A DNA stretch of 64,000 nucleotides from Vibrio tetraodonis (GTDB lineage Bacteria; Pseudomonadota; Gammaproteobacteria; Enterobacterales; Vibrionaceae): positions 62,001-126,000 of the forward strand of contig NZ_QLYY01000011.1 in NCBI RefSeq assembly GCF_003350295.1, written 5' to 3'. A model generated the notes under the pieces. It made no database searches, was not told the origin of the DNA, and saw only the letters and a list, made by a program, of their open reading frames with translations. Numbering within the stretch: the first letter of the stretch is position 1; each line of letters opens with the position of its first letter. Below are positions 55,387 through 63,833 of the stretch, piece after piece. The position numbers were made by a program, and so were the translations under genes.

Positions 55387-56523
55387 ATGAAGATTAAGAT
55401 AAACCGTTGTTTAATTACTTTGCTGCCTATATTTCTGGTCGGCTGTGCTGTGCCTGGTTCTCATTTGTCGACCGGCGACAAAAATTTAGTTTCTCACACT
55501 GCCGATAGTGATATCGACAATCTTTCTGATGTTGTAAACCTATATCCGCTCACAGCTCAATCTGTGTCCCGCTATCAGGTAAAAGAGCATTTGGCTCCTC
55601 AATCTAACCCAGAGCTTGATTTAGAAATCGCCAAATATCAGTACAAAGTGGGTATTGGCGACATATTAAATATTACTATTTGGGATCACCCGGAGCTAAC
55701 TATACCCGCAGGTTCTTATCGCAGTGCTTCCGAAGCAGGAAATTGGGTTCATGCTGACGGGACGATTTTCTATCCATACATAGGTGTTGTTGAAGTGGCC
55801 GGTAAAACGGTTGGTGAGATACGCTTAGATGTTGCGAAACGTTTGGCGAAATATATTGAGAGCCCACAAGTTGATGTCAATGTCGCTGCATTTCGCTCGA
55901 AAAAAACTTACATAACGGGTGAGGTTTCAAAACCCGGCCAGCAAGCTATTACTAATATCCCACTGACTTTACTTGATGCCATAAACCGCTCTGGCGGTCT
56001 TGCTGAGAATGCCGACTGGCGAAATGTCACCCTTACCAGAAACGGTCTTGAAGAGCATGTTTCTCTTTACGGGCTTATGCAAAGAGGGGACCTGACGCAA
56101 AACAAGTTGTTACAAGCTGGTGATATTATTCATGTTCCCCGTAACGATGGTCAAAAGGTTTTTGTTATGGGAGAAGTCAATGAGCCAAAACTTCTTAAGA
56201 TAGATCGTGCTGGTATGACACTCACGGAAGCACTAAGTAGTTCTGGTGGTATCAATGAGTTGTCTGCTGATGCAACTGGCGTCTTTGTTATTAGAGCATC
56301 TGATAATAAGTCAGAAAGAATGGCTGACGTATATCAACTTAATGTGAAAGACGCATCTGCGTTAGTTGTTGGCACTGAGTTTGAACTTAACCCTTACGAT
56401 ATTGTGTATGTCACTGCTGCACCAGTGAGTCGTTGGAATCGTGTAATAAAGCAGATCTTACCGACCATCAATAGCTTTAATGAGTTAACCGAAAGTCTAC
56501 TGCGTATCCGCAATTGGCCTTAA
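55387..56523 (+). CDS. wza: Polysaccharide export lipoprotein Wza
   Basis: 378 aa from the ATG at 55387; the frame extends to a TTG at 55357, but the later start gives a proper lipoprotein signal with lipobox LVGC (Cys20). YKVGIGDILNITIWDHPELT is the PES domain start, FRSKKTYITGEVSKPGQQ and VFVMGEVNEPKLL begin two SLBB domains, and the C-terminal helix (about 355-375) would form the outer membrane pore. It heads wza-wzb-wzc. Confidence 0.95.
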   Translation: MKIKINRCLITLLPIFLVGCAVPGSHLSTGDKNLVSHTADSDIDNLSDVVNLYPLTAQSVSRYQVKEHLAPQSNPELDLEIAKYQYKVGIGDILNITIWDHPELTIPAGSYRSASEAGNWVHADGTIFYPYIGVVEVAGKTVGEIRLDVAKRLAKYIESPQVDVNVAAFRSKKTYITGEVSKPGQQAITNIPLTLLDAINRSGGLAENADWRNVTLTRNGLEEHVSLYGLMQRGDLTQNKLLQAGDIIHVPRNDGQKVFVMGEVNEPKLLKIDRAGMTLTEALSSSGGINELSADATGVFVIRASDNKSERMADVYQLNVKDASALVVGTEFELNPYDIVYVTAAPVSRWNRVIKQILPTINSFNELTESLLRIRNWP

Positions 56524-56539
56524 ATTTTATTGGTAATGT

Positions 56540-56564
56540 TTAAGAGGCTCATAATAGCCTCTTA
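56540..56564 (+). other. Hairpin between wza and wzb
   Basis: TTAAGAGGCT / AGCCTCTTAA with a short loop, 17 bases after the wza stop. No T-run follows, so it is more likely an mRNA stabiliser or processing site than a terminator. Confidence 0.5.
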
Positions 56565-56585
56565 AAGCTTAGATGAGATCTGGTA

Positions 56586-57026
56586 ATGTTTAATAACATT
56601 CTTGTTGTTTGTGTAGGGAATATATGTCGCTCACCACTGGGTGAGGCAATGTTGCAAAATTTATTGCCTCATAAGAAAGTTGCATCGGCAGGGTTGGCGG
56701 CCGAAAGAAGTCGTTTAGTGGGCAAGCCAGCTGATGAAAAAGCTATTTTGGTTGCAAATGAGCATGACATTGATTTATCAAATCACCGCTCACAACAAGT
56801 CAGTTCAGCATTATGTGCTGAATTTGACTTGATACTAGTGATGGAAAAAGGACACATTGAGGCGATAACAGCGATTGCACCAGAAGTTCGTGGTAAGACT
56901 ATGCTATTTGGTCAGTGGATAGGTCAGAAAGATGTCCCAGATCCATACAAACAAAGTAAAGAAGCATTTGATTACGCTTACCAGCTTATTGAACAAGCTG
57001 CGCAAGCTTGGACAAAAAAATTATAG
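56586..57026 (+). CDS. wzb: Low-molecular-weight protein-tyrosine phosphatase Wzb
   Basis: 146 aa, dephosphorylates the Wzc C-terminal tyrosines. The CX5R loop is CVGNICRS (Cys9-Arg15) and the general-acid Asp is in DVPDPYKQ (about Asp119). Its partner kinase lies 38 bases downstream. The start lies within a TGGTAATGTTTAA motif that is repeated 50 bases upstream. Confidence 0.95.
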   Translation: MFNNILVVCVGNICRSPLGEAMLQNLLPHKKVASAGLAAERSRLVGKPADEKAILVANEHDIDLSNHRSQQVSSALCAEFDLILVMEKGHIEAITAIAPEVRGKTMLFGQWIGQKDVPDPYKQSKEAFDYAYQLIEQAAQAWTKKL

Positions 57027-57064
57027 TAACTCTCTTTAATTAGGTATTTAGGACTTTATAGATA

Positions 57065-59233
57065 ATGACCACACAGCAGGCTAAGCAGCGTTTGAATGTT
57101 GCTTCTGATGAGATTGACTTAGGAAAGCTATTTGCCCTTCTTATTGACGGCAAGTGGATAATTCTTTTTGCCACGGTAATTTTTGCGATTGCTGGTATCG
57201 CCTTTTCACTCTTGTCTACACCTATTTATAAAGCAGATGCGCTGATTCAAATTGAAGAGAAAAGCTCGGGTGGCATGTCGGCTATTGTCGGTGATATGGG
57301 AAGCCTGTTTGCGCAAGAGTCTTCAGCTACGACTGAGATCGAAATCATTAAATCACGAATGATATTGACTGATACGGTAGATAAGTTCAACTTAACCACT
57401 ATTGTTGAACCTGACTATTTTCCAATTGTAGGCAAAGGGATTTCCCGCCTTTTGGGTTCTCAGCAAACAATAGAAGTAAGTCAATTTGAGGAACCTAATC
57501 ACAACTTAGGACTAGGACTTTCTTATCAAATTATAATCACCGACGCTGATAAGCAGGCATATCAGCTCCTTGATCAAGACGAGAACGTGATTCTGTCAGG
57601 TAGTGTTGGCAAGTTAGCAAAATCAGATGGATACAAGTTGTTTGTGTCTCAGTTTGATGCTGATGTTGGTGCTCGTTTTAATATAAGCAAGCGTAGTTCG
57701 TTAGAAGCTATTCAGTGGTTGAAGGACAACTTATCGATAAGCGAACGGGGTAAGCAAACCGGTATTGTTGAACTGTCTTTTGTTGGTAAGGACAGAGCGA
57801 AAATCCAAGCAATATTAAACGATATTAGCCAAAACTACTTTTTACAAAATGTAAAACGGAACTCGGCAGAAGCTGAGAAAAGTTTAGCCTTTTTAAAAGG
57901 GCACTTGCCGTCTGTAAAAACCGAGCTAAATAGCGCAGAAAATCAGCTAAATACTTATCGTCAAGACAATGAATCTATAGATTTAAGCTTGGAAGCTAAA
58001 TCAACATTGGAAGTGATGGTAAAACTTGAAGCTCAACTTAATGAGCTGACCTTTAAAGAAAGTGAAATTAGCCAGCGTTTTACAACGGATCACCCAGCAT
58101 ACAAATCTCTGCTGGACAAGCGACAAGTGTTACTAGAAGAAAAAGAGCGCTTAAATAACCAAGTACAAAAACTACCAAAAACTCAACGTGAAATTCTTCG
58201 TATGACTCGTGACGTTGAGGTTAACCAACAGATTTATATTCAGCTTTTAAACAAGGTTCAAGAACTTAGCATTATTAAAGCAAGTACTGTGGGTAACGTT
58301 CGAATACTAGATTCAGCGCAAACCTTTGACCGAGCAGTTAAGCCTAAAAAAGCCTTAATCGTAGTCCTTACGACTCTGCTGGGTGGAATGTTAAGCGTAG
58401 CTTATGTATTACTCAGAGCCGCTTTTCATAAAGGTGTTGAGAACCCGCAAGAGATTGAAGAGCTTGGGCTACCAGTCTATGCCAGTGTGCCAAAATCTAT
58501 TTTGCAGTCTGAATTTATCTCTAAGCAAAAACGTAAGCTTAAAAATACCCAGACAAAAATGCTCTTGGCTGAAAGTAATCCTCTTGATTTGTCAATTGAA
58601 GCGTTAAGAGGACTTCGCACCAGTTTACATTTTGCAATGCTTGAAGCGAAAAATAATGTTCTGATGATTTCGGGGCCTGCGCCAAACATTGGTAAAACCT
58701 TTGTGTCGATTAACTTTTCAGCGGTCGTCGCTAAGTCTGGACAAAAAGTTTTGCTGATTGATGCGGATCTGCGTAAGGGGTATTTACATCAGCCATTTGG
58801 TCTGGAAAACCAAAAAGGTTTGTCAGATTACCTAATTGGTTCAGCAGACATTGATGTGGCAGTAAAAAACACCGATGTCGAAAATATGCATATCATTACT
58901 CGAGGAAAAACGCCGCCTAATCCTTCGGAGCTTCTTATGCATCAAAGGTTTACAGAGCTAGTTGAGTGGGCATCTCAAAACTACGATTTAGTGATTATTG
59001 ACACACCACCTGTTCTTGCGGTTACCGATCCAAGTATTGTCGGTAGGCATGCAGGGACGACTCTAATGGTGGCACGCTTTGGTGTGAATTCAGCTAAAGA
59101 GATTGATGCGGCCAGAAGTCGCTTCGAGCATTCGGGGATAGATGTGAAAGGCGTTATTTTTAATGCTGTTGAGAAGAAGGCCTCTTCCGACTATGGCTAT
59201 TACAGCTATGAGTATAAGAGTGAAGAAGTATAG
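57065..59233 (+). CDS. wzc: Tyrosine autokinase / chain-length protein Wzc
   Basis: 722-aa inner-membrane BY-kinase. The N-terminal Wzz domain lies between TM1 (IILFATVIFAIAGIAFSLL, about 33-51) and TM2 (ALIVVLTTLLGGMLSVAYVLL, about 433-453), with coiled coil in the periplasmic part. The cytoplasmic kinase has Walker A GPAPNIGKT (about 537-545), A' LLIDADLRKG and B LVIIDTPP. The last 15 residues contain five Tyr, the autophosphorylation cluster. It regulates capsule length and export with Wza and Wzb. Confidence 0.95.
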   Translation: MTTQQAKQRLNVASDEIDLGKLFALLIDGKWIILFATVIFAIAGIAFSLLSTPIYKADALIQIEEKSSGGMSAIVGDMGSLFAQESSATTEIEIIKSRMILTDTVDKFNLTTIVEPDYFPIVGKGISRLLGSQQTIEVSQFEEPNHNLGLGLSYQIIITDADKQAYQLLDQDENVILSGSVGKLAKSDGYKLFVSQFDADVGARFNISKRSSLEAIQWLKDNLSISERGKQTGIVELSFVGKDRAKIQAILNDISQNYFLQNVKRNSAEAEKSLAFLKGHLPSVKTELNSAENQLNTYRQDNESIDLSLEAKSTLEVMVKLEAQLNELTFKESEISQRFTTDHPAYKSLLDKRQVLLEEKERLNNQVQKLPKTQREILRMTRDVEVNQQIYIQLLNKVQELSIIKASTVGNVRILDSAQTFDRAVKPKKALIVVLTTLLGGMLSVAYVLLRAAFHKGVENPQEIEELGLPVYASVPKSILQSEFISKQKRKLKNTQTKMLLAESNPLDLSIEALRGLRTSLHFAMLEAKNNVLMISGPAPNIGKTFVSINFSAVVAKSGQKVLLIDADLRKGYLHQPFGLENQKGLSDYLIGSADIDVAVKNTDVENMHIITRGKTPPNPSELLMHQRFTELVEWASQNYDLVIIDTPPVLAVTDPSIVGRHAGTTLMVARFGVNSAKEIDAARSRFEHSGIDVKGVIFNAVEKKASSDYGYYSYEYKSEEV

Positions 59234-59339
59234 TCTCTTTTTATTTTAATTCAGATAACAGACTGATATTAAGTTAGACATAGCAATAAGATTTTATTAA
59301 ATATGTAATGAGTAAAAATTATCAAGGATATAAGCCTTT

Positions 59340-59368
59340 GGGGGCTGTAACCCAAGGGCGGTAGCGTG
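59340..59368 (+). promoter_or_regulatory. JUMPStart with perfect ops element
   Basis: The 12-base ops sequence GGCGGTAGCGTG occupies 59357-59368 exactly as in E. coli, preceded by GGGGCTGTAACCCAAG, the rest of a JUMPStart. It pauses RNA polymerase so that RfaH can bind. It lies 58 bases upstream of an RfaH-like gene and at the head of the capsule block. Confidence 0.92.
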
Positions 59369-59426
59369 CCTTTTTATTGTGCGATATCTTTTTCACGGAT
59401 AGTTATAAATATATTAAATATTATAG

Positions 59427-59957
59427 ATGGTCCTTATTATGATGAAGAATATTCAGAACGATAACCAAAACAATCAATGGTTTCTAGTTAGGTGCAAAAC
59501 CAAACATGAGCGACGTGCTAGTCTCAATCTTGCTAATCAATCAATCGCCTCATATTATCCACTTATTGATGTAGTTAAAGTGCGTCGTGGTAAGAAGCAA
59601 GTTGTTCGCGAGGCACTTTTTCCAGGCTATATTTTTGTTTATTTAGATCCATCATCTGTTCTGGCTTCCAAAGTGAAAAATACTTTAGGAGTGTACGATT
59701 ACGTTAGGTTTGCCGGAAAGCCACAAGTGGTTTCAGATATCTTAATCGCAGACTTAGAACAAAGGAATGGCCAAGTGGTTTTGGACGAGTCCGTTCAAGC
59801 AGGAACCGAAGTATTGGTCTGTGATGGTATATACACAAACACTAAAGGAATTTTTTTAGAGCCTGATGGTGATAAGCGCAGTATACTACTGGTAAATATT
59901 TTGAATAAGTCAACTAAACTTACAGTAGATAATGAAATCATATTTCCTATAGTGTAA
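59427..59957 (+). CDS. rfaH: RfaH/NusG-family transcription antiterminator
   Basis: 176 aa. The NGN domain (about 14-110) begins WFLVRCKTKHERRASLNL and carries EALFPGYIFVYLDP; the C-terminal part, IFLEPDGDKRSILLVNILNK, matches the RfaH signature (IFxEPDGxxRSxLLxNxxNK) rather than general NusG. It would load at ops and stop early termination of the long capsule transcript, and perhaps bring in ribosomes. A second, housekeeping rfaH is likely elsewhere, so this is called a locus-borne paralog. In-frame ATGs at 59439 and 59442 are possible starts. Confidence 0.85.
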   Translation: MVLIMMKNIQNDNQNNQWFLVRCKTKHERRASLNLANQSIASYYPLIDVVKVRRGKKQVVREALFPGYIFVYLDPSSVLASKVKNTLGVYDYVRFAGKPQVVSDILIADLEQRNGQVVLDESVQAGTEVLVCDGIYTNTKGIFLEPDGDKRSILLVNILNKSTKLTVDNEIIFPIV

Positions 59958-60440
59958 TAATAACTATCAAAATTTATCTCATAATGAATTTTTAAAACTA
60001 TAAGTTTTTACATTTAAATTCAGTATTTTTAAAAATATGTAGAATTAATAAATGAAAGTGAATTCTATTGAGATTGTAGATATGAAAGTTAGACATAAAA
60101 ATAAGACAATTTAAATACATATGGCACTATTTGGTTAAATTTCGTATAATTATTAAATTATTAAATTATTAAATTATTAAATTATTAAATTATTAAATTA
60201 TTAAGCATCGAATATAAGGTTAAAAAAATTTTCTTTAACGGTGGTATTTCTTAGAGCCTTCCTTTTTATTAGTAGTATTAACTGATTCTATAGTTTATAT
60301 TATTCAGTGGCTTTTAATAAGGAAGATATGTTCTCTAATAAAAAAGAAAATATTGAATATATTTTAATCTACTCAAATTAAATATTTCTTAGGTAAGTAT
60401 AGACTAACTTAAAAATTACATCTGTTACATAGGTTTAGAG
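59958..60440. other. AT-rich gap with octanucleotide repeat
   Basis: These 483 bases between the RfaH paralog and the ATP-grasp-like gene hold no supportable gene. They are extremely AT-rich and contain seven tandem copies of an 8-bp unit (60149-60204). No terminator hairpin is obvious, so transcription from ops may run through. Confidence 0.7.
60149..60204. repeat. Seven perfect tandem copies of ATTATTAA
   Basis: The 8-bp unit ATTATTAA repeats seven times without mismatch over 56 bases, about 240 bases before the ATP-grasp-like gene. The array is long and perfect enough to change copy number by slipped-strand mispairing. Confidence 0.95.
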
Positions 60441-61442
60441 ATGACAATTCATATAATTCATTTTAACAATTATTTTGGGCAAAGCTTACCAACAGAAAAT
60501 TCACTTGATATTGATTTAATCAAGAATAAATTAGAGGGTTATGGTTTTAATGTTAAACTTATTGATATAATAGATATTGCAAATAAAAAGATTACAATCG
60601 ATCCTGATGATTATTATATTATCGGAAGTCATCAAAATCCTTCTGTTAAAAAAATAGTTGATGGAGTTGTGTCAATTAAATTAAGAGATATAAATCTAAT
60701 ACCCAAGTTTTATCATGTTTTAGCACATGAAAATAAGGCAATACAAGCAATGTTAAATAGTGAGTTAAATCTTGGCTTACTAGAGCAATTGGTTTCTATC
60801 TGTTCAAAAGGTGACATGATTTCTGATTATGATGCTAGTAAAGTTAATAAGTTTGTTTCTGGTTCTGGGAGTTCGGGAGTCTTTGTGCCCAATTTAGGAG
60901 AAACTTATACAAAATATATAAATAAAGTTTTTTGGAGAGCAACTAATATTTCAGACCTTATTGAGTTTATAAAGTTTAGAGTTTTAGGTGTTTTTTTTAA
61001 AAGAACCAAAGAGAATATTGATTATAATAAATCCTATTATACATTAGTCCAACAAGAAAAGATTAAAAGCCCAGGATTCGATTACAAGGCATTAGTTTAC
61101 TTCGATAGAATCTACCTACTAAAAAGATATGTTAGAAATAATGATTTTCGATCAAGCGGAAGCGGTAATTTTGAATTTGTAGAGTCAATAAATAAGGAAT
61201 TGCTAGACTTCATTCTAGATTTAAGGGAAAAATTAGATGTGCCTTATGTATCGTTAGATATTATAGATAATGAAGGTATGCTTAATTGTATTGAATACCA
61301 ATGTGTACATTTTGGTCCGTATACTCAGATGTTTGCAAACGTTCTTTTTCATAAAGAAGGAGAGTCCTGGCGTAAACTAGAAAGAAAGGCATCTGTAGAA
61401 GAGGAAATGGCTTACGCTATTGATAGGTACATACGTAATTGA
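60441..61442 (+). CDS. ATP-grasp-like protein, putative ligase
   Basis: 333 aa, no named family recognised. KFVSGSGSSGVFV (about residues 139-151) resembles the ATP-grasp phosphate-binding loop; ALVYFDRIYLLKRYVRNNDFRSSGSGNFEF and YVSLDIIDNEGMLNCIEYQCVHFG (in pieces) follow the order of the ATP-grasp metal and catalytic strands as in RimK-like ligases. It is cytosolic (no TM). In a capsule locus it may form an amide between an amino acid or uronic acid and another unit. It lies 53 bases upstream of wzx. Confidence 0.6.
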   Translation: MTIHIIHFNNYFGQSLPTENSLDIDLIKNKLEGYGFNVKLIDIIDIANKKITIDPDDYYIIGSHQNPSVKKIVDGVVSIKLRDINLIPKFYHVLAHENKAIQAMLNSELNLGLLEQLVSICSKGDMISDYDASKVNKFVSGSGSSGVFVPNLGETYTKYINKVFWRATNISDLIEFIKFRVLGVFFKRTKENIDYNKSYYTLVQQEKIKSPGFDYKALVYFDRIYLLKRYVRNNDFRSSGSGNFEFVESINKELLDFILDLREKLDVPYVSLDIIDNEGMLNCIEYQCVHFGPYTQMFANVLFHKEGESWRKLERKASVEEEMAYAIDRYIRN

Positions 61443-61495
61443 ATTAATAAAATTGACCTTCAAAAAAAATTTGTAAGATAAGATAGCGAATATAA

Positions 61496-62719
61496 GTGAA
61501 AATTCTTAATAAAAAATTCATTAATAATCTCTTTAATTTTGGCTTCATTGAAATAATAGGCATGCTGATACCTATTGTCACTATGCCTATACTAACGCGA
61601 AGTTTGGGTGAGGGGCTATATGGGATATACCTTTACCTACTTGCGTTTGTGATGTTTGGTAATACAGTTATTGATTTTGGTACTAGATTTGTTTCAGTCA
61701 GATTTGCTGTTGAGTTTGCGGATGATAAAACATATCTTTCAAAGTTATATCAGGAAACACAATCTCTCAGATTGTTCTTGGCATCTTTGTATGTAATTTT
61801 TATTTATGTGTTTTTTTATATTACTGGGCAAGAAAAAAATCTTATATATATAAATTACTTGATTTTACCATATTGCCTTGGCTATGCACTTCTGCCAATC
61901 TGGTTTTACCATGCTAAAAATGATTTAAAGCTTATATCTGGTATTCAGTTAATAATTAAGTTAATCAATTTACTAGTAATATTTTTTTTACTTGATGGAA
62001 AAAATAGCTTTGAAATATTACTTTTTTCATATGGCGCCCCATTACTGTTTTTTGGTTGTTTAGTAACTTTTTATACCGCAAGAAAATATGGTGTGAAAGT
62101 TGGCGTTACATTCAGTTTTAGAAATGTAATGATGAGTAACCTCTCCGTCTTTTTGGGTATTTTGGCTCCAAACTTATATAATTCACTACCTACAATTGCT
62201 TTAGGGACCATATACCCACCTGAAGATTTTTCTTTGTTAGCCATTGCATTACGTTTAAGCTCTATTATTGTTATATTTCAGAATGTTATATCGAAATCGC
62301 TGTTTCCAATATTAATAACTGAAAGAACGATAAAGGTGAGTTATCAAATCAAAATTTACAGCTTTGTTTCTGTACCATTGATATTATTTGTATCTCTATG
62401 TGGTGAAGATGCCTTATCAATTTTTCTCGGTGCTAACTATAGTGGTGTATCAGATTATCTCTTAGTTTTGATGCTAGGAGTGCTATTTCTCGGCTGGACA
62501 AATGCTTTGTCTCAAGGTTTCTTCTTAGTTAATAGTCTCGATAGTATTTATAGGAATGTTTCTATCCGTACATCCATAGTATCTTGCTTTTTGTCTTCCT
62601 TATTAATATATTCCTACGGAATTTTAGGGGGGGCTTTATCCGTTACTCTGGCAAGGTTTATATTATTTATTGATTATTATATAGTATATAAGAAATATAG
62701 CTCTATTACTTTTAAGTAG
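61496..62719 (+). CDS. wzx: Wzx-type polysaccharide flippase
   Basis: 407 aa with about twelve hydrophobic segments. NFGFIEIIGMLIPIVTMPILTRSLGEGLYGIYL (in pieces) is the common Wzx N-terminus, and ILGGALSVTLARFILF the end. It would flip the capsule repeat unit across the inner membrane. It starts with GTG at 61496. A run of seven G lies at 62637-62643 inside the gene. Confidence 0.85.
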   Translation: MKILNKKFINNLFNFGFIEIIGMLIPIVTMPILTRSLGEGLYGIYLYLLAFVMFGNTVIDFGTRFVSVRFAVEFADDKTYLSKLYQETQSLRLFLASLYVIFIYVFFYITGQEKNLIYINYLILPYCLGYALLPIWFYHAKNDLKLISGIQLIIKLINLLVIFFLLDGKNSFEILLFSYGAPLLFFGCLVTFYTARKYGVKVGVTFSFRNVMMSNLSVFLGILAPNLYNSLPTIALGTIYPPEDFSLLAIALRLSSIIVIFQNVISKSLFPILITERTIKVSYQIKIYSFVSVPLILFVSLCGEDALSIFLGANYSGVSDYLLVLMLGVLFLGWTNALSQGFFLVNSLDSIYRNVSIRTSIVSCFLSSLLIYSYGILGGALSVTLARFILFIDYYIVYKKYSSITFK

Positions 62720-62735
62720 ATTAAAGGTCTTAATA

Positions 62736-63833
62736 TTGTTTGCTTTAGTTTTATTTTACACAACGTTAATTATTTACCTAGTTGAAAAGATTAGTGTAAA
62801 GAGAAATGTCTTTCTTTATTTCACAGCCACTTTTCCAGCTATTGTTTTTTATATTTTCGTATCATCCACTCAGTATTATGTAGGATCTGACTACCCTTCA
62901 TATATATATATATACGAAAACCCATGGGTTTGGGGAAGATACTTTGACCAAGGGGAATATTTTTTTTATTATTCACTTGAATTTCTTAATCATCTGAAGC
63001 TAGAGCCTCAGGCACTGTTTTTTGTTTTTACTCTTGCACAAACTCTGCCTATATTTTATTTCTTCTTTAAATTAAAGCAAAGATATAACGATGTAAGGTT
63101 ATGGCTTTTATTTTTTATCTTTCTATCTGTTACCAACATATACAACAATCAGCTCAATGGTATTAGGCAATATGCTGCTGTTGTATTAGTCCCTTTATTT
63201 GCTTATTTAATTTGTGACAGAAAGTATGTGAAATCTTTTTTTTATTTGTTTTTAATGAAGATGATGCATGCTTCATCTTTAATCAATGTCGTCATTTACC
63301 CTCTAAAATTGTTTGAAAAACTTAAGCCTAACTATCTTTTTCTTATTTTTTTACTCTCTACGGTAATTTATTTAATTCTACCAAGCTTGGTGCCAGTTGC
63401 CTTAGAGGTAATTGGCAGTTATAGTCACTATATTGATGGCCAGTATTTTGAATCATCAGACTTGTCTGTAGTCATAACTAAAATTTATTATTTGCCAGTA
63501 TATTTAGTTTTTTATTATCTTTACTCTAAAAATACTGGCAATAGTAAAGAAGGTTCATTTATAAACTCTGATCTATTCCGATTTTTTATTGTTATTTTTT
63601 CATTTACATATTGGGCATTTTTAATGAGTTTGAAAATCGGAATATTATCTAGGTTACAATCATATTTTGTTTTTTTTAATATATTCCCAATTTACTATGT
63701 ATTAAACTTTTACTATCATAAGAACTTTAAGTTTTTTATTATTATATTAGGCTTTATTGTTCTTCCATATTTAGCAAAAATAACCTTTCTTGCAAAGAAT
63801 GAGTTTTTTTATCAAAGTGTGATATTTAATTAA
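62736..63833 (+). CDS. wzy: EpsG-type polysaccharide polymerase (Wzy-like)
   Basis: 365 aa, about ten to twelve TM segments. YVGSDYPSYIYIYENPWVWGRYFDQGEYFF, QLNGIRQYAAVVLVPLFAYL and MKMMHASSLINVVIYPLKLF (each read in part) match the EpsG family pattern of periplasmic acidic residues, an Arg and a His. It starts with TTG at 62736, with AAAGG 8-12 bases upstream. An uninterrupted alternating AT run of 15 bases (62900-62914) encodes YIYIY. It is coupled to wzx and the GT4 gene. Confidence 0.8.
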   Translation: MFALVLFYTTLIIYLVEKISVKRNVFLYFTATFPAIVFYIFVSSTQYYVGSDYPSYIYIYENPWVWGRYFDQGEYFFYYSLEFLNHLKLEPQALFFVFTLAQTLPIFYFFFKLKQRYNDVRLWLLFFIFLSVTNIYNNQLNGIRQYAAVVLVPLFAYLICDRKYVKSFFYLFLMKMMHASSLINVVIYPLKLFEKLKPNYLFLIFLLSTVIYLILPSLVPVALEVIGSYSHYIDGQYFESSDLSVVITKIYYLPVYLVFYYLYSKNTGNSKEGSFINSDLFRFFIVIFSFTYWAFLMSLKIGILSRLQSYFVFFNIFPIYYVLNFYYHKNFKFFIIILGFIVLPYLAKITFLAKNEFFYQSVIFN

